From: DATKJS01 sp964551995 | GTDB taxonomy: Bacteria > Acidobacteriota > Aminicenantia > Aminicenantales > Saccharicenantaceae | Direction of reading: 5' to 3' | Length of the DNA: 57,620 nucleotides | NCBI GenBank assembly: GCA_964551995.1 | Contig: CAZKFD010000025.1 | Coordinates: forward strand, 1-57,620 | In this document: one piece after another, positions 26,155 through 34,243 of the stretch | How positions within the stretch are numbered: the first letter of the stretch is position 1 | How the letters are laid out: each line of letters starts with the position of its first letter | Notes under the pieces: generated by a model | Databases searched by the model: none | The model's input: the letters and a program-made list of their open reading frames with translations, nothing else | Told to the model about the DNA's origin: nothing | Translations under genes and position numbers: made by a program

Positions 26155-26219
26155 AGAAAAGAAATCCCCGTTTGTCAAAAGGTTTGGGCAGGCGGCGGGC
26201 GCCGGGCGGGCGGAAGGCC

Positions 26220-27155
26220 TCAGATCTGCTCGATTTTAGACGCGATGACGCGCCGGAAGGCCTCGACGACCTCGGGGTCGAACTGGCGCCCGGTCTGATC
26301 GACGATCTCCTGGACGGCCTCCCACGGCGGCTTGCCCTTCCGGTAGGGACGGTCGGTCGTGATCGCGTCGAAGGCGTCGGCGACGGCGACGATCCGCGCG
26401 CCGAGGGGGATCTCCTTGAGGGAATCCCCGGACGAATCCAGGGCCTTCTCGAAGTAACGATGGTGGGCGACGACGATCGGGACGACCTCCTGGAGGACCT
26501 CGCCGACCTTGGCCAGGATGACGCCGCCGCGCTCCGAGTGGGCGTCGACGATATCCCTCTCCTGCGGCGTCAGGGCCGCGGCCTTCTGGATGACCTCGCT
26601 CGAGATCTCGATCTTGCCGATGTCGTGGAGCAGGCCGGCGACGCGGACGTTCTCAACGACGTGGCGCGGTAGCTCCATGGCAATGGCCGTCGCCTTGGCG
26701 TATTCGGAGACCCGAATGGAGTGTCCCTTCGTGTACCCGTCCTTGGTCTCGATGTACTTCGAGAGGATCTCGAGGATGCCGACGTAGGCCTTCTGGAGCT
26801 CCTCCATCCGCCTCTCCTTCTGGTCGTAGAGGCTCCCGACGGCATAGGACGTGAGGAGAAGGAAGCCTCCCCAGGACGAGAGGATGAACAGCCCCCGGAA
26901 CTCCTGGTCGGTGAGGATGAAGTGTTCGCGGAAGAGGATGACGCAGACAATGACGGCCAGCACGGAGAGGAAGGCCGCCAGGACGCCGAGCCGCTTCCCC
27001 AGGTAGTAGGAGGAGAAAACGACCGGAAGAAAGTAGAAGTTGAGTAGCAGGGTCTTGTCCTGCATGAAGAAGGTGCCGAGGATCGCGGCCGCGAGGATGA
27101 CGGCGACGAGGATCTTTTCAAAGTGTTGGATCAGGAAGAGCTTGATTCTTTCCAT
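26220..27155 (-). CDS. Membrane-anchored HD-GYP-like protein with a degenerate GYP motif
   Basis: 311 residues. Several N-terminal membrane helices (about 13-110) form a small sensor-like membrane domain. A short coiled linker (QKERRMEELQKAYVGILEIL) leads to the HD domain: TKGHSIRVSEYA, then LLHDIGKIEI with the catalytic HD pair, AHSERGGVIL and VVAHH. HD-GYP phosphodiesterases normally continue HHERxDGxGYP, but here HH is followed by RYFEKALDSSGDSLKEIP, so the GYP signature is absent. DAFDAITTDRPYRKG is intact. It may hydrolyse c-di-GMP or another nucleotide less well, or act as a receptor. AGGA seven bases before ATG at 27155 fixes the start. Confidence 0.85.
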   Translation of the reverse strand: MERIKLFLIQHFEKILVAVILAAAILGTFFMQDKTLLLNFYFLPVVFSSYYLGKRLGVLAAFLSVLAVIVCVILFREHFILTDQEFRGLFILSSWGGFLLLTSYAVGSLYDQKERRMEELQKAYVGILEILSKYIETKDGYTKGHSIRVSEYAKATAIAMELPRHVVENVRVAGLLHDIGKIEISSEVIQKAAALTPQERDIVDAHSERGGVILAKVGEVLQEVVPIVVAHHRYFEKALDSSGDSLKEIPLGARIVAVADAFDAITTDRPYRKGKPPWEAVQEIVDQTGRQFDPEVVEAFRRVIASKIEQI

Positions 27156-27315
27156 ATTTGGTTCCTTCCCATTCGCGGAAATCTCAGCCCAGGCGGGCAT
27201 TGTCCCCGAAGGCTGAATCTTCATCAATCGTCGCCCGCGGCGATGACGGGGGTGATTTTTCGGCTCGCCGGCATCCCCCCGGGCGATGACCGCCGGGGCG
27301 CGGTCTCACCCCGGC

Positions 27316-27344
27316 TTGACTTCACTCTCCCGGGGGCCTATCAT
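27316..27344 (+). promoter_or_regulatory. Promoter of the VWFA-related gene, overlapping the first ATG
   Basis: TTGACT (27316-27321), a 17-base spacer and TATCAT (27339-27344). The -10 box covers the in-frame ATG at 27343, so translation must begin later. The predicted transcript start (about 27351) falls on the ATG at 27352. Confidence 0.55.
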
Positions 27345-27351
27345 GCGATTG

Positions 27352-29415
27352 ATGGTCGGTGGGGGAAACGTTCTCTTTCGGGGCAGGGCCGTGGCCGTCC
27401 TCGCGGCCGCGTTCCTCGCGGGGCTTTCGGGGCATTCCCCGGGCCAGGAAGCCGCGGGCCGGCCGGGGCAGAAGGCCATCGAATACGAAGTCACAGTCTG
27501 CCTCAAGCTCGTCCAGGCCTACGTGACCGACAGCGCGGGAAAGGCTGTGACGGACCTCGGGAAAGACGACTTCGTCCTCTACGTGGACGGGGAGCGGCGG
27601 GAGATCACGGACTTCGAGAGGCACGCGTTCTTGCCGGCGGAGAAAAGCGAGACCCTCGCGGCCACGCCAACGCCGCGGGCCGCGCCCATGCTGAGCCGAA
27701 AATTTTTCATGCTCCTCGACCTCGCCCGGATCGACCACATCGGGCTGAAGAGAACCGTCGGGGCCGCCCTGCGCTTCCTCGCTGCAGAGGTCCTTCCCTC
27801 CGATGAAGTGGCCGTCATGACGTACGGCTCTTTCGGGGGGCTCTCCCTGTACACCAACCTGACCACCGACCACGCCCTGGTCCGGCGGATCATTCAGGGG
27901 ATCGGGGGGATCACGGGCCGCAGCTCGAGCGGCGGGATTCCTCTCAAGGGAGAGACCAGTGATCGCGCGGAGGCCGAGCCGACATGGGGAGACGACAACC
28001 TCGATATGCTGACGCCCGGCTTCGACTCCAACTGGGAATTCGTCAAGAAGCGGACCTTCGATTTCGCTATGGCTATGGGGAATCTGGCCAAGGCCCTGAG
28101 GTACATCCCGGGCTTCAAGAACATCATCTTCTTTTCCGCGGGCGTGCCGAGGGGCCTGCTCTACGACCTCGAGGATTCACGGGTCCGGACCGAATACGAG
28201 GCCATGATCCGGGAGTTCACGTCCGCCAACTGTCCCGTCTTTTCCGTGAACGTCGAAGGGGAGAGGGCCTTCCTCAAGAGCCCCGACGCCCGGGGGGACC
28301 ATGCCCTCGAGCTCCTGTCCGAGCGGTCCGGGGGCCGCTACTTCTTCGATGCGGCCCAGGACGAGAAGATCGCCGCGTCGATCCAGGACATGACCGGCAA
28401 TTTCTACGTGCTCGGATTCCGGGTCAACGAGGCGTGGGACGGGAAGTTCCACGAGATCCGGGTGGAGGTCAAGAGGAAGGGGTGCCGGGTCACCACCCAG
28501 GGCGGATTTTACAGCCCCCAGCGCTTCCGGAAGCTCACGAAGTTCGAGAAGGACCTCGACCTCTACGACCTGGCGCTCAGCGCCCGGCCCGTCTCCCAGG
28601 CGCCGCTCGCCCTGCCGCTCGTCGCCCTGCCGGGTCCCGCGGGCGAGGGGACCGATCTCGTCCTCCTCAGTGAGTTCCCAGTCGACCAGATGGAAGATGT
28701 CCTGGGGAACGATGCGGAGATGGTGGTCCTCGTTTTCGACGGCATGAGCCGGGCCGTCGCGAGCCGCCGGGGGGAGATCAAGCGGAAGTCGCTCGACGCT
28801 CCGGCCTATGTGCCGTATTTTGCGGCCTCGGTTCCGCCCGGGTCCTACAAGTGCCGGTTCGTCTTCAGAAACTTCGAAACGGGCCGGGCGGCGGTCGCGT
28901 CCGCCGACGTCACCGTCCCCGCCGTCGCGGCCGGGCGGCCGGCTCTTTCTGCGCCCTTTCTTCTCGTCCCCGGCCGCCCGGCTTGCTACATGGAATTCTC
29001 GGGTTCCGAGAGGAAGGAGCCGGGCCGGGAGATCGCCGCGCTGCGGCGGATCTATCCCCAGATCGACGCCGGCGCCTGGCCCGTCGTGGGGACGCTCGAG
29101 CGGGGGACCTCCAAGCTGACCGTGGTGGCCGGCTATTCGCAGTCCGGGTCCAAGGGCGCGGAGCCGGCCTTCCGCGCCTCGCTTATCGAGAGTGCCTCGG
29201 GCCGGAGGATCGATTGTCCCTTGTCTGTTGTCAAGACGGTAAGGGGAAGCCCCGCCTCGCAGAAAAGAGAGCCGGGAACCTTCCGGGTCGATACGGTCGT
29301 GGCCGAAATCAGCCTCCCTGCCCTCGAGCCGGGATCCTACCGGCTCGTCCTGGAAGCGGTGGACACCGCGAGCGGCGAGAAGGCCGAAGCGACGCGCGAG
29401 CTCCGCGTCAGGTGA
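27352..29415 (+). CDS. Secreted VWFA-related domain protein of the acidobacterial type
   Basis: 687 residues. A signal peptide (arginine, then AVAVLAAAFLAGLSG) precedes the characteristic leading beta domain (VQAYVTDSAGKAVTDLGKDD then FVLYVDGERREITDFE, about residues 45-90). A von Willebrand A-like domain follows (about 120-340), starting FFMLLDLARIDHIG and including PSDEVAVMTYGS and NIIFFSAG. The MIDAS loop reads DLARI rather than DxSxS, so metal binding is doubtful. The C-terminal half (about 350-687) is beta-rich with repeated Ig-like strands. Such proteins are abundant in Acidobacteria and relatives and are exported; partners are unknown. I chose 27352 because the promoter overlaps the ATG at 27343. 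Confidence 0.85.
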   Translation: MVGGGNVLFRGRAVAVLAAAFLAGLSGHSPGQEAAGRPGQKAIEYEVTVCLKLVQAYVTDSAGKAVTDLGKDDFVLYVDGERREITDFERHAFLPAEKSETLAATPTPRAAPMLSRKFFMLLDLARIDHIGLKRTVGAALRFLAAEVLPSDEVAVMTYGSFGGLSLYTNLTTDHALVRRIIQGIGGITGRSSSGGIPLKGETSDRAEAEPTWGDDNLDMLTPGFDSNWEFVKKRTFDFAMAMGNLAKALRYIPGFKNIIFFSAGVPRGLLYDLEDSRVRTEYEAMIREFTSANCPVFSVNVEGERAFLKSPDARGDHALELLSERSGGRYFFDAAQDEKIAASIQDMTGNFYVLGFRVNEAWDGKFHEIRVEVKRKGCRVTTQGGFYSPQRFRKLTKFEKDLDLYDLALSARPVSQAPLALPLVALPGPAGEGTDLVLLSEFPVDQMEDVLGNDAEMVVLVFDGMSRAVASRRGEIKRKSLDAPAYVPYFAASVPPGSYKCRFVFRNFETGRAAVASADVTVPAVAAGRPALSAPFLLVPGRPACYMEFSGSERKEPGREIAALRRIYPQIDAGAWPVVGTLERGTSKLTVVAGYSQSGSKGAEPAFRASLIESASGRRIDCPLSVVKTVRGSPASQKREPGTFRVDTVVAEISLPALEPGSYRLVLEAVDTASGEKAEATRELRVR

Positions 29416-29484
29416 AGCCAAGTCGTGCCCCTCGGGCCCCGCAACTTCCGCTTCGCGATGAACGAAGTCCGCGAAAAGGACGGA

Positions 29485-29633
29485 TCCTGTCCCGGCTCCT
29501 CCCCGTCCGTGCTCGCGGCTCCCATCCCCCGGTGGGGCCCAGCCGCTCCGCGCGGCGGGGAGCCCTCCGCCGTGCCAGCCATCCTTTTCTTGGAACTTTT
29601 CCACGATCGCGAAGCGCAAGATGCGGGGATAAG
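29485..29633 (+). repeat. Structured intergenic element, copy A
   Basis: This lies in the 293-base gap between the VWFA-related gene and the 29709 gene. The left end TCCTGTCCCGG and the core CCATCCCCCGGTGGG (29522-29536) match copy B almost base for base. A hairpin GCCGC/GCGGC follows (29542-29556), then a G-rich stretch. The right end is GCGGGGATAAG (29623-29633), identical to copy B. It points toward the downstream gene, 75 bases away. A possible -10 (TATGAT) lies between element and gene. No coding potential is apparent. Confidence 0.6.
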
Positions 29634-29708
29634 CTCAAAGCGCAGGCTGCCCGGCGCGCGACACAGGGGCCCGGTGTATGATAGAGTGGATTCCCCGAGG
29701 ACGAACGG

Positions 29709-30725
29709 ATGAGCAGACCGATTCCGCCCGAGGGCATTCCCCGGCTTCCGCCCGAGGAGCAGCTCCGCTCCTTCGCCGCGCTCTACCGCAGCTCGGTCAA
29801 TCCCGCCCGGGCGGCTTGGTTCGAGGCGCGGTGCGCCGGGCTCGGCCTCCGTTTCGCCGAGGAGGAGAGGGTCGTCCTGGCCGCCCTCGACACGCCCGCC
29901 CGGGTCCAGGAGTTCCTCAACGAGCGGCTCTATTACAACGACGACCATGCCTCGGTGGAGCAGGAAGAGACGGCGAACCCGCCGCGCCGGGTCCTACAGG
30001 CCGGGGCGGCCCACTGCTTCGAGGGGGCGATATTCGCCTACGCCGTGAATTTCATCCACGGCCGCCGGCCGCGGCTCGTCCTGCTCGAGGCCAGCCAGGA
30101 CGCCGACCACAATCTCGTCGTCTGGCAGGACCCGCAGACGAAGCTCTACGGCGCGAACGCCCACTCGCGCTACCCCCGGCTCGACGGCCGGCCCGCGGAG
30201 TATCCGACGCTCCGCGACCTCGCGGAATCCTATGTGCCTTTCTACTACAGCGACCGCACGCTCGACCCGAAGGACCTGTCCCTCGTCGGCTACTCCGACG
30301 AATTCGACCTGACCGCCAAGTACGGGATGGCGTGGATGGCCTCGGAGGAGCCGCTCTGGGACATCTACTACACGTACATCGACGATACGAGGACCTTCCA
30401 TTATTTTTCCGGCGACGCGGGCGTGCCGCATCCCTATCCCCTCATCCGGGCACTCGAGGAAAACTGGATCCGCGTCGGCCCCAAGGGCAAACCACGCGTG
30501 AGCCTGAAGGACCTGCCCGCGGGGGCGCGGGAGCTGTGGGACGTGTTCTGGCGCGCCTTCGACCCCCGCTCCGGCCCGCTGCCGCGCGGCCGGGCCCATG
30601 AGATCGAGAGGGAGTTCATGCGGCTGACCGGCACGACGTCGATCGACCTCGGGGACAACGCCTTCGACCTCCGGTTCTACCTCGCGGCCGGATACCGCGT
30701 CGGGCAGCTGCTGACCCGTTCGTGA
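29709..30725 (+). CDS. Conserved-type hypothetical protein with transglutaminase-like Cys/His pattern
   Basis: 338 residues, cytosolic (no signal or helix). The central segment has AAHCFEGAIFAYAVNF near residue 100, then DADHNLVVWQDP and GANAHSRYP. A Cys at the start of a helix followed about 35 residues later by a His and an acidic residue is the transglutaminase-like/papain-like catalytic layout. The rest is rich in Tyr and acidic residues and I do not recognise it. The ATG is preceded by GAGGACGAAC. It is a single gene between copy A of the structured element and the convergent fbp gene. The enzymatic role is inferred from the pattern only. Confidence 0.65.
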   Translation: MSRPIPPEGIPRLPPEEQLRSFAALYRSSVNPARAAWFEARCAGLGLRFAEEERVVLAALDTPARVQEFLNERLYYNDDHASVEQEETANPPRRVLQAGAAHCFEGAIFAYAVNFIHGRRPRLVLLEASQDADHNLVVWQDPQTKLYGANAHSRYPRLDGRPAEYPTLRDLAESYVPFYYSDRTLDPKDLSLVGYSDEFDLTAKYGMAWMASEEPLWDIYYTYIDDTRTFHYFSGDAGVPHPYPLIRALEENWIRVGPKGKPRVSLKDLPAGARELWDVFWRAFDPRSGPLPRGRAHEIEREFMRLTGTTSIDLGDNAFDLRFYLAAGYRVGQLLTRS

Positions 30726-30739
30726 GGGGACGGCCGGCC

Positions 30740-31771
30740 TCAGCGGTCCTCGTTGCGGATGAACTCCTCGACCTTCTCGACGAGGTTTCTGTTGCCGATG
30801 AACAGGGGCGTCCGCTGATGGAGCGACTCGGGCCGGATGTCGAGGATGCGCCGGGTCCCGTCCGAGGCGTAGCCTCCGGCCTGCTCCGCGATGAGGGCCA
30901 GGGGCGCGGCCTCATAGAGCAGCCGGAGTTTGCCCGAGGAAGTCTTGGAGTCCTTTGTGTCCCCCGGGTAGTAGAACACGCCGCCCGCGAGAAGGTTGCG
31001 GTGAAAGTCGGAGACGAGCGTTCCGATATACCTCAGGGACAGGCCTTTGACGCCCCCTTCGCGTCCCTGGAGGTACTTGGTGTAGCTCTGCACGCCCTTG
31101 CTCCAGTACATCTGGTAACCAAGGTTGACGCTGAAATACTTGGCCGGCGACGGCATCCGGATATAGGGGTGGGAGAGAAGGAATTCCCCGACCGCCGGGT
31201 CGAGGGTGAAGCCGTGGACCCCGTGCCCGGCCGTGTAGACGAATATGGTGCTTGTCCCGTAGGAGATGTAGCCGGCGGCGACGAGGTCCCGCCCCGGCTG
31301 GAGGAACTCGGCCACCGTCAGGGGGCCGTCCTCGAGGGTCCGTTTGAAGATGCCGAAGATCGTCCCGACGGGCATGTTGTAATCCACGTTCGACGACCCG
31401 TCGAGGGGGTCGTAGAGCAGGAGGTATTTCCCGCGCGGATACTTTTCCGGGATGGGCAGGAAGTCGGCGTTCTCCTCCGAGGCGAGGCCGCCGAGCCGGC
31501 CCGTGTGGTCGGTGAGCCTTGAGACCGTGAGGTCGGCGAAGCGGTCGAGCTTCATGACCTGTTCGCCCTGGACGTTGACGTCGCCGGTCCGGCCCAGGAT
31601 CTCCGCCAGGCCGGCCCTCGTCGTCTTGCTGGCGATGACCTTTCCCGCCAGGGCCATGTCGTAGAGGAGGTTCGTCAGGATGCCCGTCGCGTCGGGATGA
31701 AAGGCCTGCTCCTCGAGGATATGCCGCTCGATGGTGATGATGTTGGGGTGGTTGATGGCTTTTCTGGGCAT
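30740..31771 (-). CDS. fbp: Fructose-1,6-bisphosphatase, class I
   Basis: Hydrolyses fructose-1,6-bisphosphate to fructose-6-phosphate, the committed step of gluconeogenesis. 343 residues, typical for class I. The metal and phosphate site LYDPLDGSSNVDYN is near residue 120. The substrate-binding LRYIGTLVSDFHRNLL and YPGDTKDSKTSSGKLRLLYEAAPLALIAEQAGG (two adjacent spans, about 245-300) are conserved in the class. GGGAGG lies six bases before the ATG. It is 15 bases downstream of the ferritin-like gene on the same strand, so they probably share a transcript. With pgi at the left end it supports gluconeogenic capacity. Confidence 0.96.
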   Translation of the reverse strand: MPRKAINHPNIITIERHILEEQAFHPDATGILTNLLYDMALAGKVIASKTTRAGLAEILGRTGDVNVQGEQVMKLDRFADLTVSRLTDHTGRLGGLASEENADFLPIPEKYPRGKYLLLYDPLDGSSNVDYNMPVGTIFGIFKRTLEDGPLTVAEFLQPGRDLVAAGYISYGTSTIFVYTAGHGVHGFTLDPAVGEFLLSHPYIRMPSPAKYFSVNLGYQMYWSKGVQSYTKYLQGREGGVKGLSLRYIGTLVSDFHRNLLAGGVFYYPGDTKDSKTSSGKLRLLYEAAPLALIAEQAGGYASDGTRRILDIRPESLHQRTPLFIGNRNLVEKVEEFIRNEDR

Positions 31772-31786
31772 GGCGCCTCCCGCGGC

Positions 31787-32296
31787 TCAGCCGCCGTCCA
31801 TCGTGAATTCCTGCACGTCGAACCAGAAGCCTGAGCCGGAGACCGAGTCCATCTCGGCCTGGACGATGGCCTGGTGGCCGTGCTCGATCTCGACGAACCT
31901 CTCGAACAGCTGCCGGCCCTCCGGGGGAAGCTCTTTGACGACCCCCTCGTAGAAGCGGCTCGTCTCGACCTCGACGTCGAGAGCGCGCTTGAGGAGCCGC
32001 ACCTCCGTCTCCTTGGCTTTCGTTGCGACGCGGCTCTTGAGTTTGCCGATGCCCTCCTCGATGCGCGCCGCCGGGGGCACCACGCTGCTCAGCGCCACTG
32101 GCTCGAGGCGGCCCGTCGCCTTCCACTCTCGCAGCCTGCTTTCGAGATACTCGACGTGCTTCTTTTCTTCTTCGACGAGGGTCGCGAAGACCCGCTTTCC
32201 GGTCGGGTCGAGGCTGCCCTTCGCCGCCTCTTCGTAGACGGTGACAACCCGGCGTTCGTATTGGAGGGCCGTCTTGATCGCTTCTTCGATGGTCAT
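31787..32296 (-). CDS. Ferritin-like (rubrerythrin-type) di-iron protein
   Basis: 169 residues forming a four-helix bundle. Metal-ligand pairs are seen as YERRVVTVYEEA with EEEKKHVEYLE (first ExxH), and VEVETSRFYEG with EIEHGHQAIVQAE (second ExxH). This is the rubrerythrin/ferritin-like layout for two iron atoms. There is no C-terminal rubredoxin Cys4 domain, so it is a short erythrin used in peroxide reduction, iron binding or as a diiron oxidase. GAGGAG six bases upstream sets the start at 32296. It probably heads a two-gene unit with fbp. Confidence 0.85.
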   Translation of the reverse strand: MTIEEAIKTALQYERRVVTVYEEAAKGSLDPTGKRVFATLVEEEKKHVEYLESRLREWKATGRLEPVALSSVVPPAARIEEGIGKLKSRVATKAKETEVRLLKRALDVEVETSRFYEGVVKELPPEGRQLFERFVEIEHGHQAIVQAEMDSVSGSGFWFDVQEFTMDGG

Positions 32297-32416
32297 GAGG
32301 TTCTCCTCGATGAATTGGGGCTCCGCATTCACCGAACCCGGCGCTAGGAAATCTAGCATGTTTCGGCCCGAAAATCAAAAGCCCCGGCCGGGCCTCCGGC
32401 CGCCCCGTTCCGCAGC

Positions 32417-32446
32417 TTGACGAGGGGCGGGCATCTTGTGTATTTT
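32417..32446 (+). promoter_or_regulatory. Promoter of the CBM9-like gene
   Basis: TTGACG (32417-32422), an 18-base spacer and TATTTT (32441-32446). It overlaps the longest open frame, which begins with TTG at 32417, so the true start is the ATG at 32483. Confidence 0.5.
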
Positions 32447-32482
32447 GAAGGGGAACCGCCGGTCGCAGGGAGGGCAGAGAGC

Positions 32483-33313
32483 ATGGATTCGCCGTATGGA
32501 TGCGAAGAGAAGGACCTGGCGCACTATACGTGCCTCCGGGCGCGCGGCCGGATCGAGGTCAACGGGCGGCTGGACACGCTGGAGTGGCAGAGGGCGCCGA
32601 AGTCGCGGCGGTTCGTCGACCTCGTGACGGGCGTCCCCGGCTTCCTCGAGACTCGGATGGCCTCCCTCTGGGACGACGAGGCCCTGTATGTCGCCTTCTG
32701 GGTGGAGGAGCCAAACGTCCGGGCCCGCCTCATCGACCGGGATTCCTTCGTCTGGACGGAGAACGACATCGAGATCTTCATCGGCGGGGAGGACTGTTAC
32801 TACGAGTTCCAGATCAACGCCCTGGGCACGATCTACGAGGTGTTCTACATCTGGCAGGACGCCTACAGGAAGGGGAGCCGCTTCGACACGCCCGAGTTCG
32901 ACCTTCTCGGGCGGCGCATCGACGTGCTGGGCGGGTTCCAGGACGCCTCGCGCTACGGCCGGCACCCGCGGGGGGCGCGCTGGGCCTTCATGGACTGGGA
33001 CTTCCCCGGCCTCAAGGCCGCAGTACAGGTCTCGGGCACGATCAACGACGCCACCAACATCGACAAGGGCTGGACGGCAGAGATCGCCTTCCCCTGGGCC
33101 GGAATGAAGGTGCTGGCCGGCCGCCGCCCCGTTCCCCCCCTGGACGGGGACGTCTGGCGCATGGACTTCTCGCGCTTCGAGCTCCTCGAGTATTGCGGCG
33201 TCAAGGCCGAGCCCCACCCGGGCTGGGCCCTGAACCGCCACGGCGTCTACGATTCCCACATCCCGGAATGCTTCTCCTTCGTCCACTTCTCGGACAAAAA
33301 GAGCGGCGAGTGA
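32483..33313 (+). CDS. CBM9-like carbohydrate-binding domain protein without export signal
   Basis: 276 residues forming a single domain of the carbohydrate-binding family 9 type. Diagnostic features are LYVAFWVEEPNVRA, WTENDIEIFIGG followed by YYEFQINALGTIYEVF, and GWTAEIAFPWAGM. CBM9 domains bind reducing ends of sugar chains and are normally joined to secreted xylanases or to outer-membrane proteins. Here the domain stands alone and has no signal peptide. The start is set by the overlapping promoter and a GGGAGGG stretch. It could act on intracellular sugars or be exported by a non-classical route; both are guesses. It is a single-gene unit convergent with the VapBC-type pair. Confidence 0.75.
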   Translation: MDSPYGCEEKDLAHYTCLRARGRIEVNGRLDTLEWQRAPKSRRFVDLVTGVPGFLETRMASLWDDEALYVAFWVEEPNVRARLIDRDSFVWTENDIEIFIGGEDCYYEFQINALGTIYEVFYIWQDAYRKGSRFDTPEFDLLGRRIDVLGGFQDASRYGRHPRGARWAFMDWDFPGLKAAVQVSGTINDATNIDKGWTAEIAFPWAGMKVLAGRRPVPPLDGDVWRMDFSRFELLEYCGVKAEPHPGWALNRHGVYDSHIPECFSFVHFSDKKSGE

Positions 33314-33354
33314 CGCCGGGCACGCGAGGGAAGGGACGGCTTCCGGACCGGCGG

Positions 33355-33762
33355 TCACAAATCCGCCAGGCGGAGGCCGAAACGGGCAAGGTCCCTGGCA
33401 TTGAACGTGGCCACGCCGGCGCACCCGGCGGCCTTCGCGCTCGCGGCAATGTAGGCGTCAGCGAATTCCGAATCGGCTTCACCGGCCAGCGTCAGGGCTG
33501 CGGCGACGAGGGGAGCGTCCACGAGGACGATACCCGGCATGGCGTAAATAGCGCTCAGGATCCTGAGCACCTCGGCCCGGGGCGTTTTGTATGCGGCGCG
33601 CAGGGTCCAGGCGAGTTCGAAGAGCACCGGCGGGCCGCAAACGGCCCGGCATTTGCCCCGCGCGACCTTCTCGAGGAAACGCGCCGCCTTCGGATGCTGC
33701 CCCCGGTCGTCGACGGTCAGGAAGCGGAGGAAGATGTTGGAGTCCACGAACCAGTCCGTCAT
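33355..33762 (-). CDS. vapC: PIN-domain toxin, VapC type
   Basis: 135 residues, one PIN domain: a metal-dependent RNase that in VapC toxins cuts tRNA or rRNA. The acidic active-site residues are visible: Asp in FVDSNIFLRFL (residue 7), Glu in LFELAWTLRAA (about 49), and the pair in DSEFADAYIA (about 96-101). The later TFNARDL segment is the usual fourth site. Its start overlaps the antitoxin stop (ATGA), the standard VapBC arrangement. All catalytic acids look intact, so it is predicted to be active. Expression would be controlled by the antitoxin and operator just upstream. Confidence 0.9.
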   Translation of the reverse strand: MTDWFVDSNIFLRFLTVDDRGQHPKAARFLEKVARGKCRAVCGPPVLFELAWTLRAAYKTPRAEVLRILSAIYAMPGIVLVDAPLVAAALTLAGEADSEFADAYIAASAKAAGCAGVATFNARDLARFGLRLADL

Positions 33763-33998
33763 GCTTTGGCCTTGACCCGCCGGGAGACGGCGCGGGACGC
33801 CCGGGAAGCCTCGACATCCGGAGGCAGAGCCTCGCCCAGCGCCCCTTTGAGTGACATCAGGTCGGGCGCCGCCCGGACGACGATGGCCCCGCCCCGGACC
33901 TCGATGAGAACCCGGTCGTGGGGCTTGATGCCCACCTCGCGGCAGGCGGCCGCGGGCAGAGTGATCTGGCTCTTCGAAGATACGGTGCTCGACGTCAT
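33759..33998 (-). CDS. vapB: AbrB/MazE-type antitoxin (VapB-like)
   Basis: 79 residues. The N-terminal swapped-hairpin DNA-binding domain reads SSTVSSKSQITLPAAACREVG then DRVLIEVRGGAIVVR, the AbrB/SpoVT fold used by many VapB antitoxins. The basic C-terminal tail would bind the PIN toxin. It is the first gene of the pair and overlaps the toxin by ATGA. A strong promoter with repeated CTTTAC boxes lies directly upstream and probably serves as its autoregulatory operator. Confidence 0.88.
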   Translation of the reverse strand: MTSSTVSSKSQITLPAAACREVGIKPHDRVLIEVRGGAIVVRAAPDLMSLKGALGEALPPDVEASRASRAVSRRVKAKA

Positions 33999-34008
33999 TT
34001 CCCCAATC

Positions 34009-34064
34009 CTTTACATTATTTATAATACTTTACATAATATAAAAAGTAAAGCTTTGCTTGTCAA
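34009..34064 (-). promoter_or_regulatory. Strong promoter and likely operator of the VapBC-type pair
   Basis: On the minus strand: TTGACA (34059-34064), a 17-base spacer and TATATT (34036-34041), close to consensus. An overlapping alternative is TTTACT with TATTAT. On the plus strand, CTTTAC occurs at 34009 and 34028 (19 bp apart), and its inverted form GTAAAG at 34046. This AT-rich island in GC-rich DNA fits binding by the AbrB-type antitoxin. Confidence 0.7.
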
Positions 34065-34150
34065 GCTCTTCCGGCCGGCCCCCCATCGATAGACGGCCGG
34101 CGCCTGAGAAGTTCTCGCTGGGGAAGCCGCCTTCCGCCCGTCCGGCGAGG

Positions 34151-34179
34151 TTGAGCCCGGCGCCGTTTTGGGATATGGT
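34151..34179 (+). promoter_or_regulatory. Promoter of the alpha-galactosidase gene
   Basis: TTGAGC (34151-34156), a 17-base spacer and TATGGT (34174-34179). The leader to the ATG at 34244 is about 58 bases, with AAGGAG near the start codon. Confidence 0.45.
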
Positions 34180-34243
34180 GTGCGCAGGACGCAGAAAATA
34201 CTAAGCTCGTAGGGCCCCAAAACCTCAGGGCAAGGAGTGAACG

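Noticed and set aside
27343..27345. ATG at 27343 as start of the VWFA-related gene
   Set aside because: It lies inside the -10 box of the gene's own promoter; the ATG at 27352 fits the expected transcript start.
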